From the NCBI GenBank assembly GCA_965203985.1, contig CBDBDS010000003.1:310001-374000 (forward strand): a DNA stretch of 64,000 nucleotides, written 5' to 3'. Positions 34,260-42,307 of the stretch are shown here, piece after piece (position 1 is the first letter of the stretch; the number at the start of each line of letters is the position of its first letter). The notes beneath the pieces were generated by a model. That model was not told the DNA's origin. It did not search any database and was given only the letters and a program-made list of their open reading frames with translations. Source of the DNA: Bin87 sp965203985 (GTDB lineage Bacteria > Chloroflexota > Dehalococcoidia > Lucifugimonadales > UBA3495). The position numbers and the translations under genes were made by a program.

Positions 34260-34942
34260 CTATCGCTGAAGAACAGATTGCCGATATCATGGCCGCAGAG
34301 TATCAGGCCAAAGGTTACAAAGTGACCCGGGATGCGCCGCTAGAGTTTCTGCCCGGCTATCGCGCCGATTTGCTGCTGGAAAAAGGCGACGAGAAGAAGG
34401 TAATTGCAGTAAAAGCGCGGGCGTCTTTGTCAGCCAACCCCGCTTTCCGCCAATTCGAGCGCATCATAAAAGCCCAACCCGGCTGGAGCTTTGAGCTGTT
34501 GGTAGTGGGCGAACCGGAACGGCTGGCCCCCGCAGAAAACCCCCAACCACTGGACGAGTCCGGCATCCTCAACCGCCTGGACCAAGCCGAAACTGCCCTC
34601 GATACCGGCCTCCCCGAGGCGGCCCTGCTGCTGGCTTGGGCGGGGGCCCAGGCCCTCGTCAGGATAATGGTAGAGGCGGAAGGCGTCGCCATCAAGCGCG
34701 TCACCACTCCGGATTATGTCCTGAGCTACGCCGTCTATCTTGGCGCTATCGACCGGGACAACGCCGACCGACTGCGCCAGATAGCGGAATGTCGGAACTC
34801 CATCGCCCACGGTTTCGAGGTCAGCGACTTTACCGGCGCTCTGGTCGTAGAATTGATTGCAATGGTCAAATCCTTGCTGCATGAGTACCACGAATGGATA
34901 GCATCCGCCGGCGTGGCTGAAAACAGCAGAGTGATTGAATGA
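34244..34942 (+). CDS. PD-(D/E)XK-like and HEPN-like two-domain protein
   Basis: 232 residues. The N-terminal part resembles restriction-endonuclease-fold domains: D42 in YRADLL and K57 in VIAVKARASL, but the middle acidic residue is Ala55, so the nuclease site is probably crippled. The C-terminal half is helical with LAWAGAQALVRIMVEAEG and ends with R184NSIAH189, the RxxxxH motif of HEPN RNases. It overlaps the rusA-like gene by 16 bases at its GTG start. The pair could be a small conflict module. Confidence 0.75.
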   Translation: MVADLTIAEEQIADIMAAEYQAKGYKVTRDAPLEFLPGYRADLLLEKGDEKKVIAVKARASLSANPAFRQFERIIKAQPGWSFELLVVGEPERLAPAENPQPLDESGILNRLDQAETALDTGLPEAALLLAWAGAQALVRIMVEAEGVAIKRVTTPDYVLSYAVYLGAIDRDNADRLRQIAECRNSIAHGFEVSDFTGALVVELIAMVKSLLHEYHEWIASAGVAENSRVIE

Positions 34943-35580
34943 GCGGCGCTATCGCCCCGACGCTCCTCTTCATCCATATCTCCGCCGGCTCGGTGTCCCT
35001 GCTGGCCGCAGGAATCGCCTTGGTCACTGCGAAAGGCGGGCGTCGGCACGTGCTGGCGGGTCGAGTTTATGCCGTGGGCATGACGCTGGTCTTCGTAACT
35101 GCAATCCCCTTGGCGGTTCTCGCCAACAGCACATTTCTGTTCCTGATCGCGTTGTTCAGCTTCTACCTGGTGTTCGCGGGCTGGCGTTTTGCGCGAAACC
35201 GGCAGAGACGCGCCCATCCGGTGGACTGGATCGTAGTCTCCGTAATCGGAGCTACCGGCCTGTGCATGTGGGCGTACGCGGTTGTACTTGTGATCTACGG
35301 CGACTCTCAATGGGTGACGTTGGTGATTTTCGGCGGGATAGCGATCGTATTGGGTGTCGCCGACGCTCGGTTTCACTGGACCCAGCCCGGCGGAGCGCGA
35401 CGGGTTGCGCGGCACCTGACCAACATGATGGCTGGCACCATCGCCACCATCACGGCGGTGACCGTGGTGAACGTCAACATGGAGCCGGTTTGGGTGCCGT
35501 GGATATTGCCCACAGTGGTCATTACGCCGCTGATTGTGTGGTGGAACGTGCGGGTCCTGCGGCGTTCGCGTTCAAGTTGA
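34939..35580 (+). CDS. DUF2306-like integral membrane protein
   Basis: 213 residues with about six to seven hydrophobic helices. IHISAGSVSLLAAGIALVTA and HVLAGRVYAVGM give the conserved His residues and G-rich pattern seen in DUF2306 membrane proteins. The ATG overlaps the previous stop by 4 bases (ATGA), which suggests cotranscription with the RusA/HEPN pair, although a functional link is unclear. Confidence 0.7.
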   Translation: MSGAIAPTLLFIHISAGSVSLLAAGIALVTAKGGRRHVLAGRVYAVGMTLVFVTAIPLAVLANSTFLFLIALFSFYLVFAGWRFARNRQRRAHPVDWIVVSVIGATGLCMWAYAVVLVIYGDSQWVTLVIFGGIAIVLGVADARFHWTQPGGARRVARHLTNMMAGTIATITAVTVVNVNMEPVWVPWILPTVVITPLIVWWNVRVLRRSRSS

Positions 35581-35650
35581 CATCCCCATCGCCCAGTGGC
35601 TAAATTGACCGACACCTACCCATTTAACACCAAGTTGCGAGGCGCTACCC

Positions 35651-36880
35651 ATGCTCAAAGACCGAGTCCACGATGAATTGCTTTCGCCGGAGAACCTGCG
35701 GAACCCATATCCCTACTACGCGATGTTGCGGGAAGAGGCGCCGGTGTACTGGAACGCCAAGTTCGACACTTGGGTGCTCACTTCCTACCAGGCGGTGGTG
35801 TGGGCGCTGCGGCATCCGGAATACTTCTCGTCCGAGGTGTTTCTGCGGGACGAGAAACCGCCCAGCCCGCCGATTTCGGAAGAGGACTTTCCAAAGTACA
35901 AGTACAACCTGGAGTACATGAACAACTGGTTCATCCGCCGCGACCGGCCCGACCATCTGCGGATGCGCCGCACCGTTCATCCGGTGTTCAACCCGAAGTA
36001 CATCGACAACCGGTTCCGGGCGATGGTGCAGGGGATCATCCAGGACCTGCTGAAAGATTTCGATCCTGAAAGCGGGGACATGGACGTCCTCAAGGACTTC
36101 GCCAACGCCATGCCGGTGCTGGTCATCGCCAACTGGCTGGGCATGCCCGCCGAGGACCGGGAGTTCATCCGGACGCTGTCGCGGCAGCTGCTGTCGCTGG
36201 ATCAGGAGTCGCCGGACCGGCACACCCGGGTGCACGAGGCTATTACCACGCTGAACGATTACGTCAACCCGCTGGTGGAGGCCCGCGTCGGCGAACCCTC
36301 TGACGACCTGCTGTCCGTGCTTGCCATCGGCGAGCGCGAGGGGGCGTTGAGCCGGGAGGAGGTGCTGGGCAACACCCTGCTGCTGCTCATCGCCGGTCAC
36401 CAGACCACCATTAACCTGGTGGGCAACGGCACCATGGCGCTGATGAAAAACCCTGAGCAATGGAACATGCTCAAGGAGGACGACAGCCTCCTGGTGCGGG
36501 CGACGGAGGAGTTGCTACGGTACGACTCCCCGGTGAAGCGCGCGCCGCGCATCGCGCTGGAGGACATCGAGCTGGGTGGCCAGAAGATCCGGGAAGGCGA
36601 AAAGGTGATGGCGATCATCAACTCCGCCAATCGGGACCCGATGGCCTTCGAGAACCCGGAGGATCTGGACATCACCCGCTACCCGAACCCGCACGTTGCC
36701 TTCGGCGGCGGCATCCACCACTGCCTGGGCGCGAACCTGGCGCGGCTGGAGGGACAGGAGGCGTTCCGGGCGTTGACCCGGAAATTCCCGCCCTTCAAGT
36801 TCGCCAGCGACCCGGACGTGCTTGAGTACCACAACCTGCTGAACATTCGCGGCGTGGTGAGCCTGCCGGCGGAGTGGTAA
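35651..36880 (+). CDS. Cytochrome P450
   Basis: Soluble bacterial P450 of 409 residues. The I-helix oxygen-binding motif is LLLIAGHQTTINL, the ExxR pair is in EELLRYDSP and the haem-binding loop FGGGIHHCLGANLARLEGQ contains the axial Cys. Length and lack of a membrane anchor fit class I bacterial enzymes. The needed ferredoxin and reductase are not nearby. The substrate is unknown. Confidence 0.95.
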   Translation: MLKDRVHDELLSPENLRNPYPYYAMLREEAPVYWNAKFDTWVLTSYQAVVWALRHPEYFSSEVFLRDEKPPSPPISEEDFPKYKYNLEYMNNWFIRRDRPDHLRMRRTVHPVFNPKYIDNRFRAMVQGIIQDLLKDFDPESGDMDVLKDFANAMPVLVIANWLGMPAEDREFIRTLSRQLLSLDQESPDRHTRVHEAITTLNDYVNPLVEARVGEPSDDLLSVLAIGEREGALSREEVLGNTLLLLIAGHQTTINLVGNGTMALMKNPEQWNMLKEDDSLLVRATEELLRYDSPVKRAPRIALEDIELGGQKIREGEKVMAIINSANRDPMAFENPEDLDITRYPNPHVAFGGGIHHCLGANLARLEGQEAFRALTRKFPPFKFASDPDVLEYHNLLNIRGVVSLPAEW

Positions 36881-36910
36881 CGGACGTTACCGTACAACGA
36901 GCAACGCGCT

Positions 36911-36934
36911 AGGGGCGGGTTTTCACTCGCCCCT
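36911..36934. terminator. Hairpin between convergent genes
   Basis: AGGGGCG (36911-36917) pairs with CGCCCCT (36928-36934) around a 10-base loop containing TTTT. It lies between the convergent P450 and regulator genes and may terminate both directions. Confidence 0.55.
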
Positions 36935-36959
36935 CATTGCTGTGGCCCTGGCCGCCGAG

Positions 36960-37652
36960 CTACGGTTCGACCATCCCGTAGCCCACGTTCTTGACGGTGC
37001 GGAAGTAGGTTTCGGGTCCGTTTTCCAGCTTGTAGCGCAGGCGGCGGATGTGCACGTCGACCGTGCGCGTGCCGCCGATGTTCTCGACGCCCCAGACGTT
37101 GGCCAGCAACTGGTCACGGGTGAACACCTTGCCCACGTTGTCCATCAGGAACTGAAGAAGCTGAAACTCCAGCCAGGCCAGGTCCACAGGTCGGCCGTTG
37201 GCGGTAACCTGGTAGGTGGCGGGGTTGAGCGCTATGCCGCCGACGCGGATGGAACCGGATGCGACAGTCGCGGAGGCGTGCCGTTGGGCCAGGCGCAGGA
37301 TCCGCTTGATCAGTTCCGCTGGGGGACAGGGCACAGCCACGAAGTCGTCGGAATCGCCGTACAGATCAGGATCGTCCAATTCGTCGTCGGGTATGCAACG
37401 GAGCACCAGGGGCGCGGTGTCGTCGTTCGGTGGGTTGGGGGAGTCCGCGTCTGGGGACAACAGCAGCACTGACGGGGAGTCCTCGCCATAATCGGTATCG
37501 ATGTCGTAGGACGTTTCCGGGCCCATCAACTCAATGGCGCCGGTGTCGGAAACGGCGGCCAATGCGGCGCGTATCATTTCCCAACCCTGTCCCAGCAGCA
37601 GAACGCGAGGAGCGGCGTCGTTGGTGGGTTGAAAACCTGCGTACGTTATCAT
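36960..37652 (-). CDS. Atypical OmpR-type transcriptional regulator
   Basis: 230 residues. The C-terminal 100 residues are a PhoB-type winged helix (WLEFQLLQFLMDNVG, then RDQLLANVWG, and the recognition helix TRTVDVHIRRLRYKLE). The N-terminal half looks like a receiver by strand pattern (RVLLLGQG, SVLLLSPDADS, DDFVAVPCPP), but the phosphate-accepting Asp and the conserved Lys are missing. It is thus probably not controlled by phosphorylation. No histidine kinase is adjacent. Confidence 0.85.
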   Translation of the reverse strand: MITYAGFQPTNDAAPRVLLLGQGWEMIRAALAAVSDTGAIELMGPETSYDIDTDYGEDSPSVLLLSPDADSPNPPNDDTAPLVLRCIPDDELDDPDLYGDSDDFVAVPCPPAELIKRILRLAQRHASATVASGSIRVGGIALNPATYQVTANGRPVDLAWLEFQLLQFLMDNVGKVFTRDQLLANVWGVENIGGTRTVDVHIRRLRYKLENGPETYFRTVKNVGYGMVEP

Positions 37653-37850
37653 CGCCGAACCTCATCAGCAGCTTGAGAATTGTTTGGCAGGCTGCTGCGG
37701 ATGGCTCTATATTGCGCACAACGGATTAACGGGCAATTACGAACTGATTACGCTTTTGTTACAAGGCCGGTACGATCAATTTGGACGGTGGCTTGCCGTC
37801 GCCGTGCGCCTGGCAAACGCGAGATCAGCGACGGATTCTGGAGATAGCCG

Positions 37851-38540
37851 GTGCGATTTCCTCCCCTGGTTGAAGGGCGCTTCATCAAGCGACTGAACCG
37901 ATTCGCGGCGCTGGTGGACGTAGAGCGCCGGGAATACCTGGCGCACGTGCCCAATTCAGGCCGGATGGGCGAACTGCTGGTGCCGGGATTTCGAGTGTTG
38001 CTGTTGCCGGCTCCACCGGGGGCCAACCGGAAGACCAGCTTTGACCTGGCGTTGGTTGACACGGGAAGCGCGCTATCGTCCGCCGACGCACGACTGCCGA
38101 ACAAGCTGGTCGCGGAAGCGCTGAATCGCAAGCGCATGCCGCAGTTCGCATCCTACCCGGTGGCGCGCGCGGAACAGGTTTTCGGCGAGAGCCGTCTCGA
38201 TTTTCTGCTGGAGGGACCTGGAGGCAAGTGCTACGTCGAGACAAAATCGGTGACTTTGGTCGAGGACGGGGTCGGACTGTTTCCGGATGCTCCCACCATC
38301 AGGGGCGTGAAACACCTGAGGAGCCTGATGGCGGCGCGGGAAGAGGGTCATGAGGCCGCGGTGGTGTTCGTCATCCAGCGGGCCGACGCGGAGGCATTTG
38401 CTCCGAACGATGTTGCGGACCCGTTGCTGGGGACAACGCTGCGAGAAGCGGTAGCCGCCGGCGTGGATGCCTGGGCCTACCGCTGCCGGGTGAGCGAGCA
38501 GTGCATCATCCTGGCCGATGAGGTTCCGGTGCGGCTGTAG
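37851..38540 (+). CDS. sfsA: SfsA family DNA/RNA-binding nuclease
   Basis: 229 residues. The OB-fold N-terminus includes RFIKRLNRFAALVDVE and HVPNSGRMGELLVPG; the nuclease core contains ESRLDFLLEG and CYVETKSVTLVEDG (the D, E and K of a PD-(D/E)XK site), then FPDAPTIRGVKHLR. The match runs the whole length. SfsA was first linked to sugar fermentation in E. coli, and its cellular role remains uncertain. The GTG start has no strong ribosome-binding site. Confidence 0.94.
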   Translation: MRFPPLVEGRFIKRLNRFAALVDVERREYLAHVPNSGRMGELLVPGFRVLLLPAPPGANRKTSFDLALVDTGSALSSADARLPNKLVAEALNRKRMPQFASYPVARAEQVFGESRLDFLLEGPGGKCYVETKSVTLVEDGVGLFPDAPTIRGVKHLRSLMAAREEGHEAAVVFVIQRADAEAFAPNDVADPLLGTTLREAVAAGVDAWAYRCRVSEQCIILADEVPVRL

Positions 38541-38542
38541 CC

Positions 38543-38570
38543 TTACATCGATATGCAGGATGGTCAGGAT
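38543..38570. repeat. ATCGATAT-CAGGAT repeat fragment
   Basis: TACATCGATATGCAGGATG followed by GTCAGGAT matches the left arm of the palindrome at 32505-32575. It sits right after sfsA and covers the first codons of the next gene as annotated from its first ATG, so that gene's real start may be later. Confidence 0.45.
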
Positions 38571-39263
38571 GTGAATAGCGGGAATTGTGCCGGGCTTTTG
38601 CCAGAGATGTTCCGGCGGCTGTTGGACGCCTACGGGCCGCAGGGATGGTGGCCGGCGGAGAGCCGGTTCGAGATGATCGCCGGGGCGATCCTGACGCAGG
38701 CGGCCGCCTGGCGGAACGTAGAACTGGCCCTGAGTAACCTGCGCTCGGCCGGGATTGAGGGTTGGCCGGCGATGCACACGTTGCCAGTCGACACGCTGGC
38801 CGAATTAGTGAGGCCGTCCGGCTACTTCAACGCGAAGGCTCGGAAGCTCAAGGCCTTTGCCGCCCACGTCTGCGAAGGCTACGGCGGTGACCTGGATGCT
38901 ATGTTCGCGTCGGATACGGAGACGCTCCGCCGGGAGTTGCTGGGTATCTACGGTATCGGGCCGGAAACCGCCGACGACATCCTGGTGTACGCTGCGGGAA
39001 AGCCGTCGTTCGTGATCGACGCCTACACTATCCGCATTCTGAAGCGGGTGGGACTGGAGCCCGTTGAGCGGGACAATTACGATGGTTGGCAGCGGTTGTT
39101 CCACCAAGGGATCCCTGCGGACGCACAGGCGTACAATGAGTTCCATGCCCTGCTGGACCATCATCACAAGGTGGCCTGCACCAAGAACGCGCCACGCTGC
39201 CATGGCTGTTGCCTGATGGATATCTGCGCCACCGGTCGGGCCGCCGCCGTTCAATGGGATTAG
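38553..39263 (+). CDS. Endonuclease III/MagIII-like DNA glycosylase
   Basis: HhH-GPD base-excision glycosylase, 236 residues. The hairpin reads LLGIYGIGPETADDILVY and the catalytic Asp is in VIDAYTIRILKR. The usual Lys of endonuclease III (GxxKTA) is Glu here, as in 3-methyladenine glycosylases of the MagIII type. A 4Fe-4S cluster motif (CTKNAPRCHGCCLMDIC) closes the protein. The first ATG lies within a repeat; GTG 38571 or ATG 38607 are alternative starts. Confidence 0.88.
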   Translation: MQDGQDVNSGNCAGLLPEMFRRLLDAYGPQGWWPAESRFEMIAGAILTQAAAWRNVELALSNLRSAGIEGWPAMHTLPVDTLAELVRPSGYFNAKARKLKAFAAHVCEGYGGDLDAMFASDTETLRRELLGIYGIGPETADDILVYAAGKPSFVIDAYTIRILKRVGLEPVERDNYDGWQRLFHQGIPADAQAYNEFHALLDHHHKVACTKNAPRCHGCCLMDICATGRAAAVQWD

Positions 39264-39273
39264 GAGTTGCCGT

Positions 39274-39876
39274 ATGACCACAACCAAGCCTCGTAGCGGC
39301 CTCCGGCTGTCCGTTGCAGAGTTCATGGAACTGGACGACACCTGGGACAAGCGGAAAATGGAGCTGGACGACGGGACACTTTACATCATGCCCCGACCGC
39401 GGGTAGTGCACAACTTTGCCAAGATGGAGTTTTTCGCCCACTTCCGGGAGTACCGTGACCGGGTCGCCGGGCCGCCGATCCAGATCTATACTGACGTGAT
39501 TGTCGCCCTATCGCTGGAATCAGGCCGGCTGTATGCTCCCGACGTGACGGTGATTTTGCCAGGAAACCCTTGCGCGGTTCGCGACCGGATGGTGGAAGGT
39601 GCGCCGGACATCGTGATCGAAATCCTGTCTTCGGACCGGAACCGCGACCTGGTGCGGAAGCGGCAGGCGTACGCGGAGGCCAGCATCCCCCACTATTGGA
39701 TTTGCGACCTGCGCCAGGACACGCTGACGCTGCTGGAGCTCCAGGATGGGGCCTATGTGGAGCGGGCCATGCTGGCCGCAGAAGATACGCTGACCACGCC
39801 ATTGCTGCCCGGTTTCGCCATACCGATGTCCGACATATTCCGGCACCCGCTCCGCCCTCCCCATGCAGGAGAATAA
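39274..39876 (+). CDS. Uma2-family putative endonuclease
   Basis: 200 residues with the PD-(D/E)XK pattern YAPDVTVI and DIVIEILSSDRNRDL, then a KRQAYAEASIPHYWICD helix. The ATG is 10 bases after the glycosylase stop and follows TAGGAG, so the two may be cotranscribed. It is the second of three Uma2 genes and is not close in sequence to the others. Confidence 0.88.
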   Translation: MTTTKPRSGLRLSVAEFMELDDTWDKRKMELDDGTLYIMPRPRVVHNFAKMEFFAHFREYRDRVAGPPIQIYTDVIVALSLESGRLYAPDVTVILPGNPCAVRDRMVEGAPDIVIEILSSDRNRDLVRKRQAYAEASIPHYWICDLRQDTLTLLELQDGAYVERAMLAAEDTLTTPLLPGFAIPMSDIFRHPLRPPHAGE

Positions 39877-39900
39877 TCAAATCTGCGCCGGGGAAGTTGG

Positions 39901-39909
39901 TGCTATGAT
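39901..39909 (+). promoter_or_regulatory. Extended -10 promoter (TGCTATGAT)
   Basis: TGC plus TATGAT (39904-39909) lies 33 bases before the cupin start, the same spacing and form as the boxes at 25084 and 47761. Confidence 0.45.
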
Positions 39910-39942
39910 GGCGCCATCCGAATCGATACTGGAGGAATGGAT

Positions 39943-40320
39943 ATGCAGGTGGTACGGCTCTATACCGGCGAGGATGGAGAATCCCACATTGAGGACCTGG
40001 AACTGCCCTTTGAGCAGGTGGGTCACGCGCTGCGGACGGCGACGCAGAGCGCCACGGGCGTGCAGTTCAGCCTGCTGAAGCCGACGCAGCTGGTGGACTT
40101 TCACACCGCGCCACGTCGCCAATACGTCATCACGCTGCAAGGCCAGGTGGAGATCGGTTTGGGCGACGGCACCAAGCGGATTTTCAACGTGGGCGACATC
40201 GAGCTGTGCGAAGACCTGACCGGGCGAGGCCACACGACGCGCAGCGTGGGCGACGTGGACCGGATCAGCGTGCAGATCCCGCTGGCGGACCAGACACCGG
40301 GCGGCGGATTCGGCGTGTAG
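39943..40320 (+). CDS. Cupin-like protein
   Basis: 125 residues from the ATG at 39943, placed 7 bases after GGAGG. The double-stranded beta-helix shows VDFHTAPRRQYVITLQGQVE and a second motif FNVGDIELCEDLTGRGHTT, which keep His residues that could bind metal. The product is probably a small single-domain cupin. The alpha/beta hydrolase-like gene follows 60 bases later. Confidence 0.8.
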   Translation: MQVVRLYTGEDGESHIEDLELPFEQVGHALRTATQSATGVQFSLLKPTQLVDFHTAPRRQYVITLQGQVEIGLGDGTKRIFNVGDIELCEDLTGRGHTTRSVGDVDRISVQIPLADQTPGGGFGV

Positions 40321-40380
40321 TCGCGGTATCCGGAACCCCGCGAACCCTGCCAACGAAACGCATGACTTCAGGAGAGGACC

Positions 40381-41199
40381 ATGGCCATTGCCTCGCTAGC
40401 CGGCAACCTTGATATGTACTACGACGATGACAATTTCACCGATCCGTGGCGGGCTCCGGACAGCATCGAGACCATCGTCCTGCACCACGGCAACGCCAAG
40501 AGCGGCCGGCTGTGGTACGCATGGCCGCCGTTGCTAGCCCGGCAGTACCGGGTGATTCGGGTTGACGCGCGAGGATTCGGTCGCTCGACCGTGCCCGAGC
40601 CTGGCTACGATTGGTCGCTGGAAGGATTCGCCGAAGACGTGCGCAACCTGCTCGACCACCTGGAACTGGACAAGGTTCACTTCATCGGGGAAACGATTGG
40701 CGGAACCATTGCGCTGCAATTCGCCTACCAGTTCCCGGAGCGGTTGCACACGGTTACGACATGCATGTCGCCGTACAATTTCACCGGCGTCGACACCTAT
40801 CAGAACTATTATCGCCTGGTGGCCGAGGAGGGCACCGAGGGGTGGGCACGGGCTACCGGAGGCCGCCGGGTGAACGCCGACGAAGCCCCGGAGCACCACG
40901 AGTGGTACATCCAGCAGATGGGATCAACGTCGCGCCACGTCGTTTTGGAAACGCTAGCCTACCTGGGCACTCAAAACCTCTCCGACAAGTTGCCCACGAT
41001 CCAAACGCCGGCTCTGGCGATGGTGGGTGAACTGAGCGAAGGCGACATCCCCGACCGGGCGCAGGGTCAGGCCGACCTGATGCCCAATTGCACGCTGGCG
41101 AGGATCCCCGGCGCGGGGGGTTATGTCCAGCACTCCGCGCCGGAGAAGTGCGTGCAGGCCTGGCTGGAATTCGTGGGGACGGCGCACCAACCGGAATGA
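40381..41199 (+). CDS. Alpha/beta-hydrolase-fold protein with altered triad
   Basis: 272 residues with a clear alpha/beta-hydrolase layout (VLHHGNAKSG oxyanion loop, VDARGFGRST). The nucleophile elbow reads GETIGG, with Thr105 in place of Ser, and the usual GAGH near the end is GAGG, so Gly247 replaces the catalytic His. Either the enzyme is inactive or uses other residues. The ATG follows AGGAGAGG. The family includes epoxide hydrolases and beta-ketoadipate enol-lactonases. Confidence 0.85.
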   Translation: MAIASLAGNLDMYYDDDNFTDPWRAPDSIETIVLHHGNAKSGRLWYAWPPLLARQYRVIRVDARGFGRSTVPEPGYDWSLEGFAEDVRNLLDHLELDKVHFIGETIGGTIALQFAYQFPERLHTVTTCMSPYNFTGVDTYQNYYRLVAEEGTEGWARATGGRRVNADEAPEHHEWYIQQMGSTSRHVVLETLAYLGTQNLSDKLPTIQTPALAMVGELSEGDIPDRAQGQADLMPNCTLARIPGAGGYVQHSAPEKCVQAWLEFVGTAHQPE

Positions 41200-41203
41200 T
41201 TGT

Positions 41204-41300
41204 CTGAAGCAGGATTTTCAGGATTCTCGGATTGACGGGATTGAGGCGTTATCAGCCTCCGGCGTTGCCAATCCCGTGGATCCGAGAATCTTGCTTCTGA
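41204..41300. terminator. Long imperfect inverted repeat between convergent genes
   Basis: CTGAAGCAGGATTTTCAGG then ATTCTCGGATTGACGGGATTG on the left pairs with CAATCCCGTGGATCC then GAGAATCTTGCTTCTGA on the right (one bulge). The loop holds AGGCGTTATCAGCCTCCGGC. Its position between two convergent genes suggests bidirectional termination; it may also be a mobile repeat. Confidence 0.55.
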
Positions 41301-41308
41301 TGCGATCC

Positions 41309-42085
41309 CTAGAACAGGGACTTGGACTGGCCGCCGTCCACGTTGATGCAGGCGCCCGTTATCAGGCCGGCGCGGTCCGACGCGAGGAACGCCACGGTCT
41401 CGCCGATGGGTTCGGGCCAGCCGAACTTGCCCATGGGCAGATTGCGGTCGATGAACTCGGCCACGACTTCGGGGGTATTGTTCTGCTGGAAGCGGTCCCA
41501 GGTGCTGCCCGGAAAGTCGATGCTGCCGGGGGCCACACAGTTGACCAGCACGCCGGTTTGTGCCAACTGCAGGGCGAGGTGCTTGGAGAACGCGATCATG
41601 CCTGCCTTGCCCGTCATGTAGTCCACGGAGCCGCCGTGCTCCCGTCCGTAGATCGACGAGATGTTGATGACGCGGCCCCAGCCCTGGGCCTGCATGTGGG
41701 GGAGAGCCAGCTTGGTCATCCGCACGGCCGAGATCAGATTGACCTCAAGGCCTTCCAGGAACTGCTCCATGGAGGTCTCGTCGAATAGGACGGAACCGCG
41801 GCGGCCGCCCACGTTGTTCACGAGGATATCGGGCGCGCCGAGAGCAGCGGTGGTTTCCCGCAGGAACCGCTCGGCGTCCTCGGAGTTGGTCACGTCGGCC
41901 TGGCTGCCGTTGGCCTTTACGCCGAGACCGGCCAGCTCGGATACGGTCTTTTCGACCGTTTCGCCATCGCGTCCGCAGATGGCCACCGCGCAGCCCTCCT
42001 GGCCCAGGGCCAGAGCGCACTGGCGACCGAGACCACGACTGCCGCCGGTGATCATCGCTACCTTACCGTTCAGGGTCAAATCCAT
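41309..42085 (-). CDS. SDR-family oxidoreductase
   Basis: 258 residues. TGGSRGLGRQCA binds the cofactor, NNVGG is the structural motif, NISSIYG holds the Ser and YMTGKAG the Tyr-Lys pair. GGGAGG stands before the ATG. The C-terminal SDRAGLITGACINVDGG is typical of 3-oxoacyl-ACP-reductase-like enzymes. The substrate is unknown. Confidence 0.92.
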   Translation of the reverse strand: MDLTLNGKVAMITGGSRGLGRQCALALGQEGCAVAICGRDGETVEKTVSELAGLGVKANGSQADVTNSEDAERFLRETTAALGAPDILVNNVGGRRGSVLFDETSMEQFLEGLEVNLISAVRMTKLALPHMQAQGWGRVINISSIYGREHGGSVDYMTGKAGMIAFSKHLALQLAQTGVLVNCVAPGSIDFPGSTWDRFQQNNTPEVVAEFIDRNLPMGKFGWPEPIGETVAFLASDRAGLITGACINVDGGQSKSLF

Positions 42086-42307
42086 GGGATGGCCTCCCGA
42101 ATGTCATTTGGAATGGGGACGGGGGAATTATAACGGGTTGGCAGTTGCGACGGCGCGCGATTGAAAGGCGGCCACGGGCGGGCTATGATGCCGCGAAATA
42201 CGAGGAAGACCGGCCTGCCATGCCCAGACCACGACGAAATTCGTCCACCGGAGAGCGCAGCGGCGCGCAGGGAGAGACCATACGAGAGGAGCAACTGTGG
42301 GATGTTG

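Noticed and set aside
42285..42300. GAGAGGAGCAACTGTG as ribosome-binding site and start of the interrupted gene
   Set aside because: It lies in what looks like the IS110 right end (CAGTTGCTCCTCTC on the other strand), so it is more likely element sequence.
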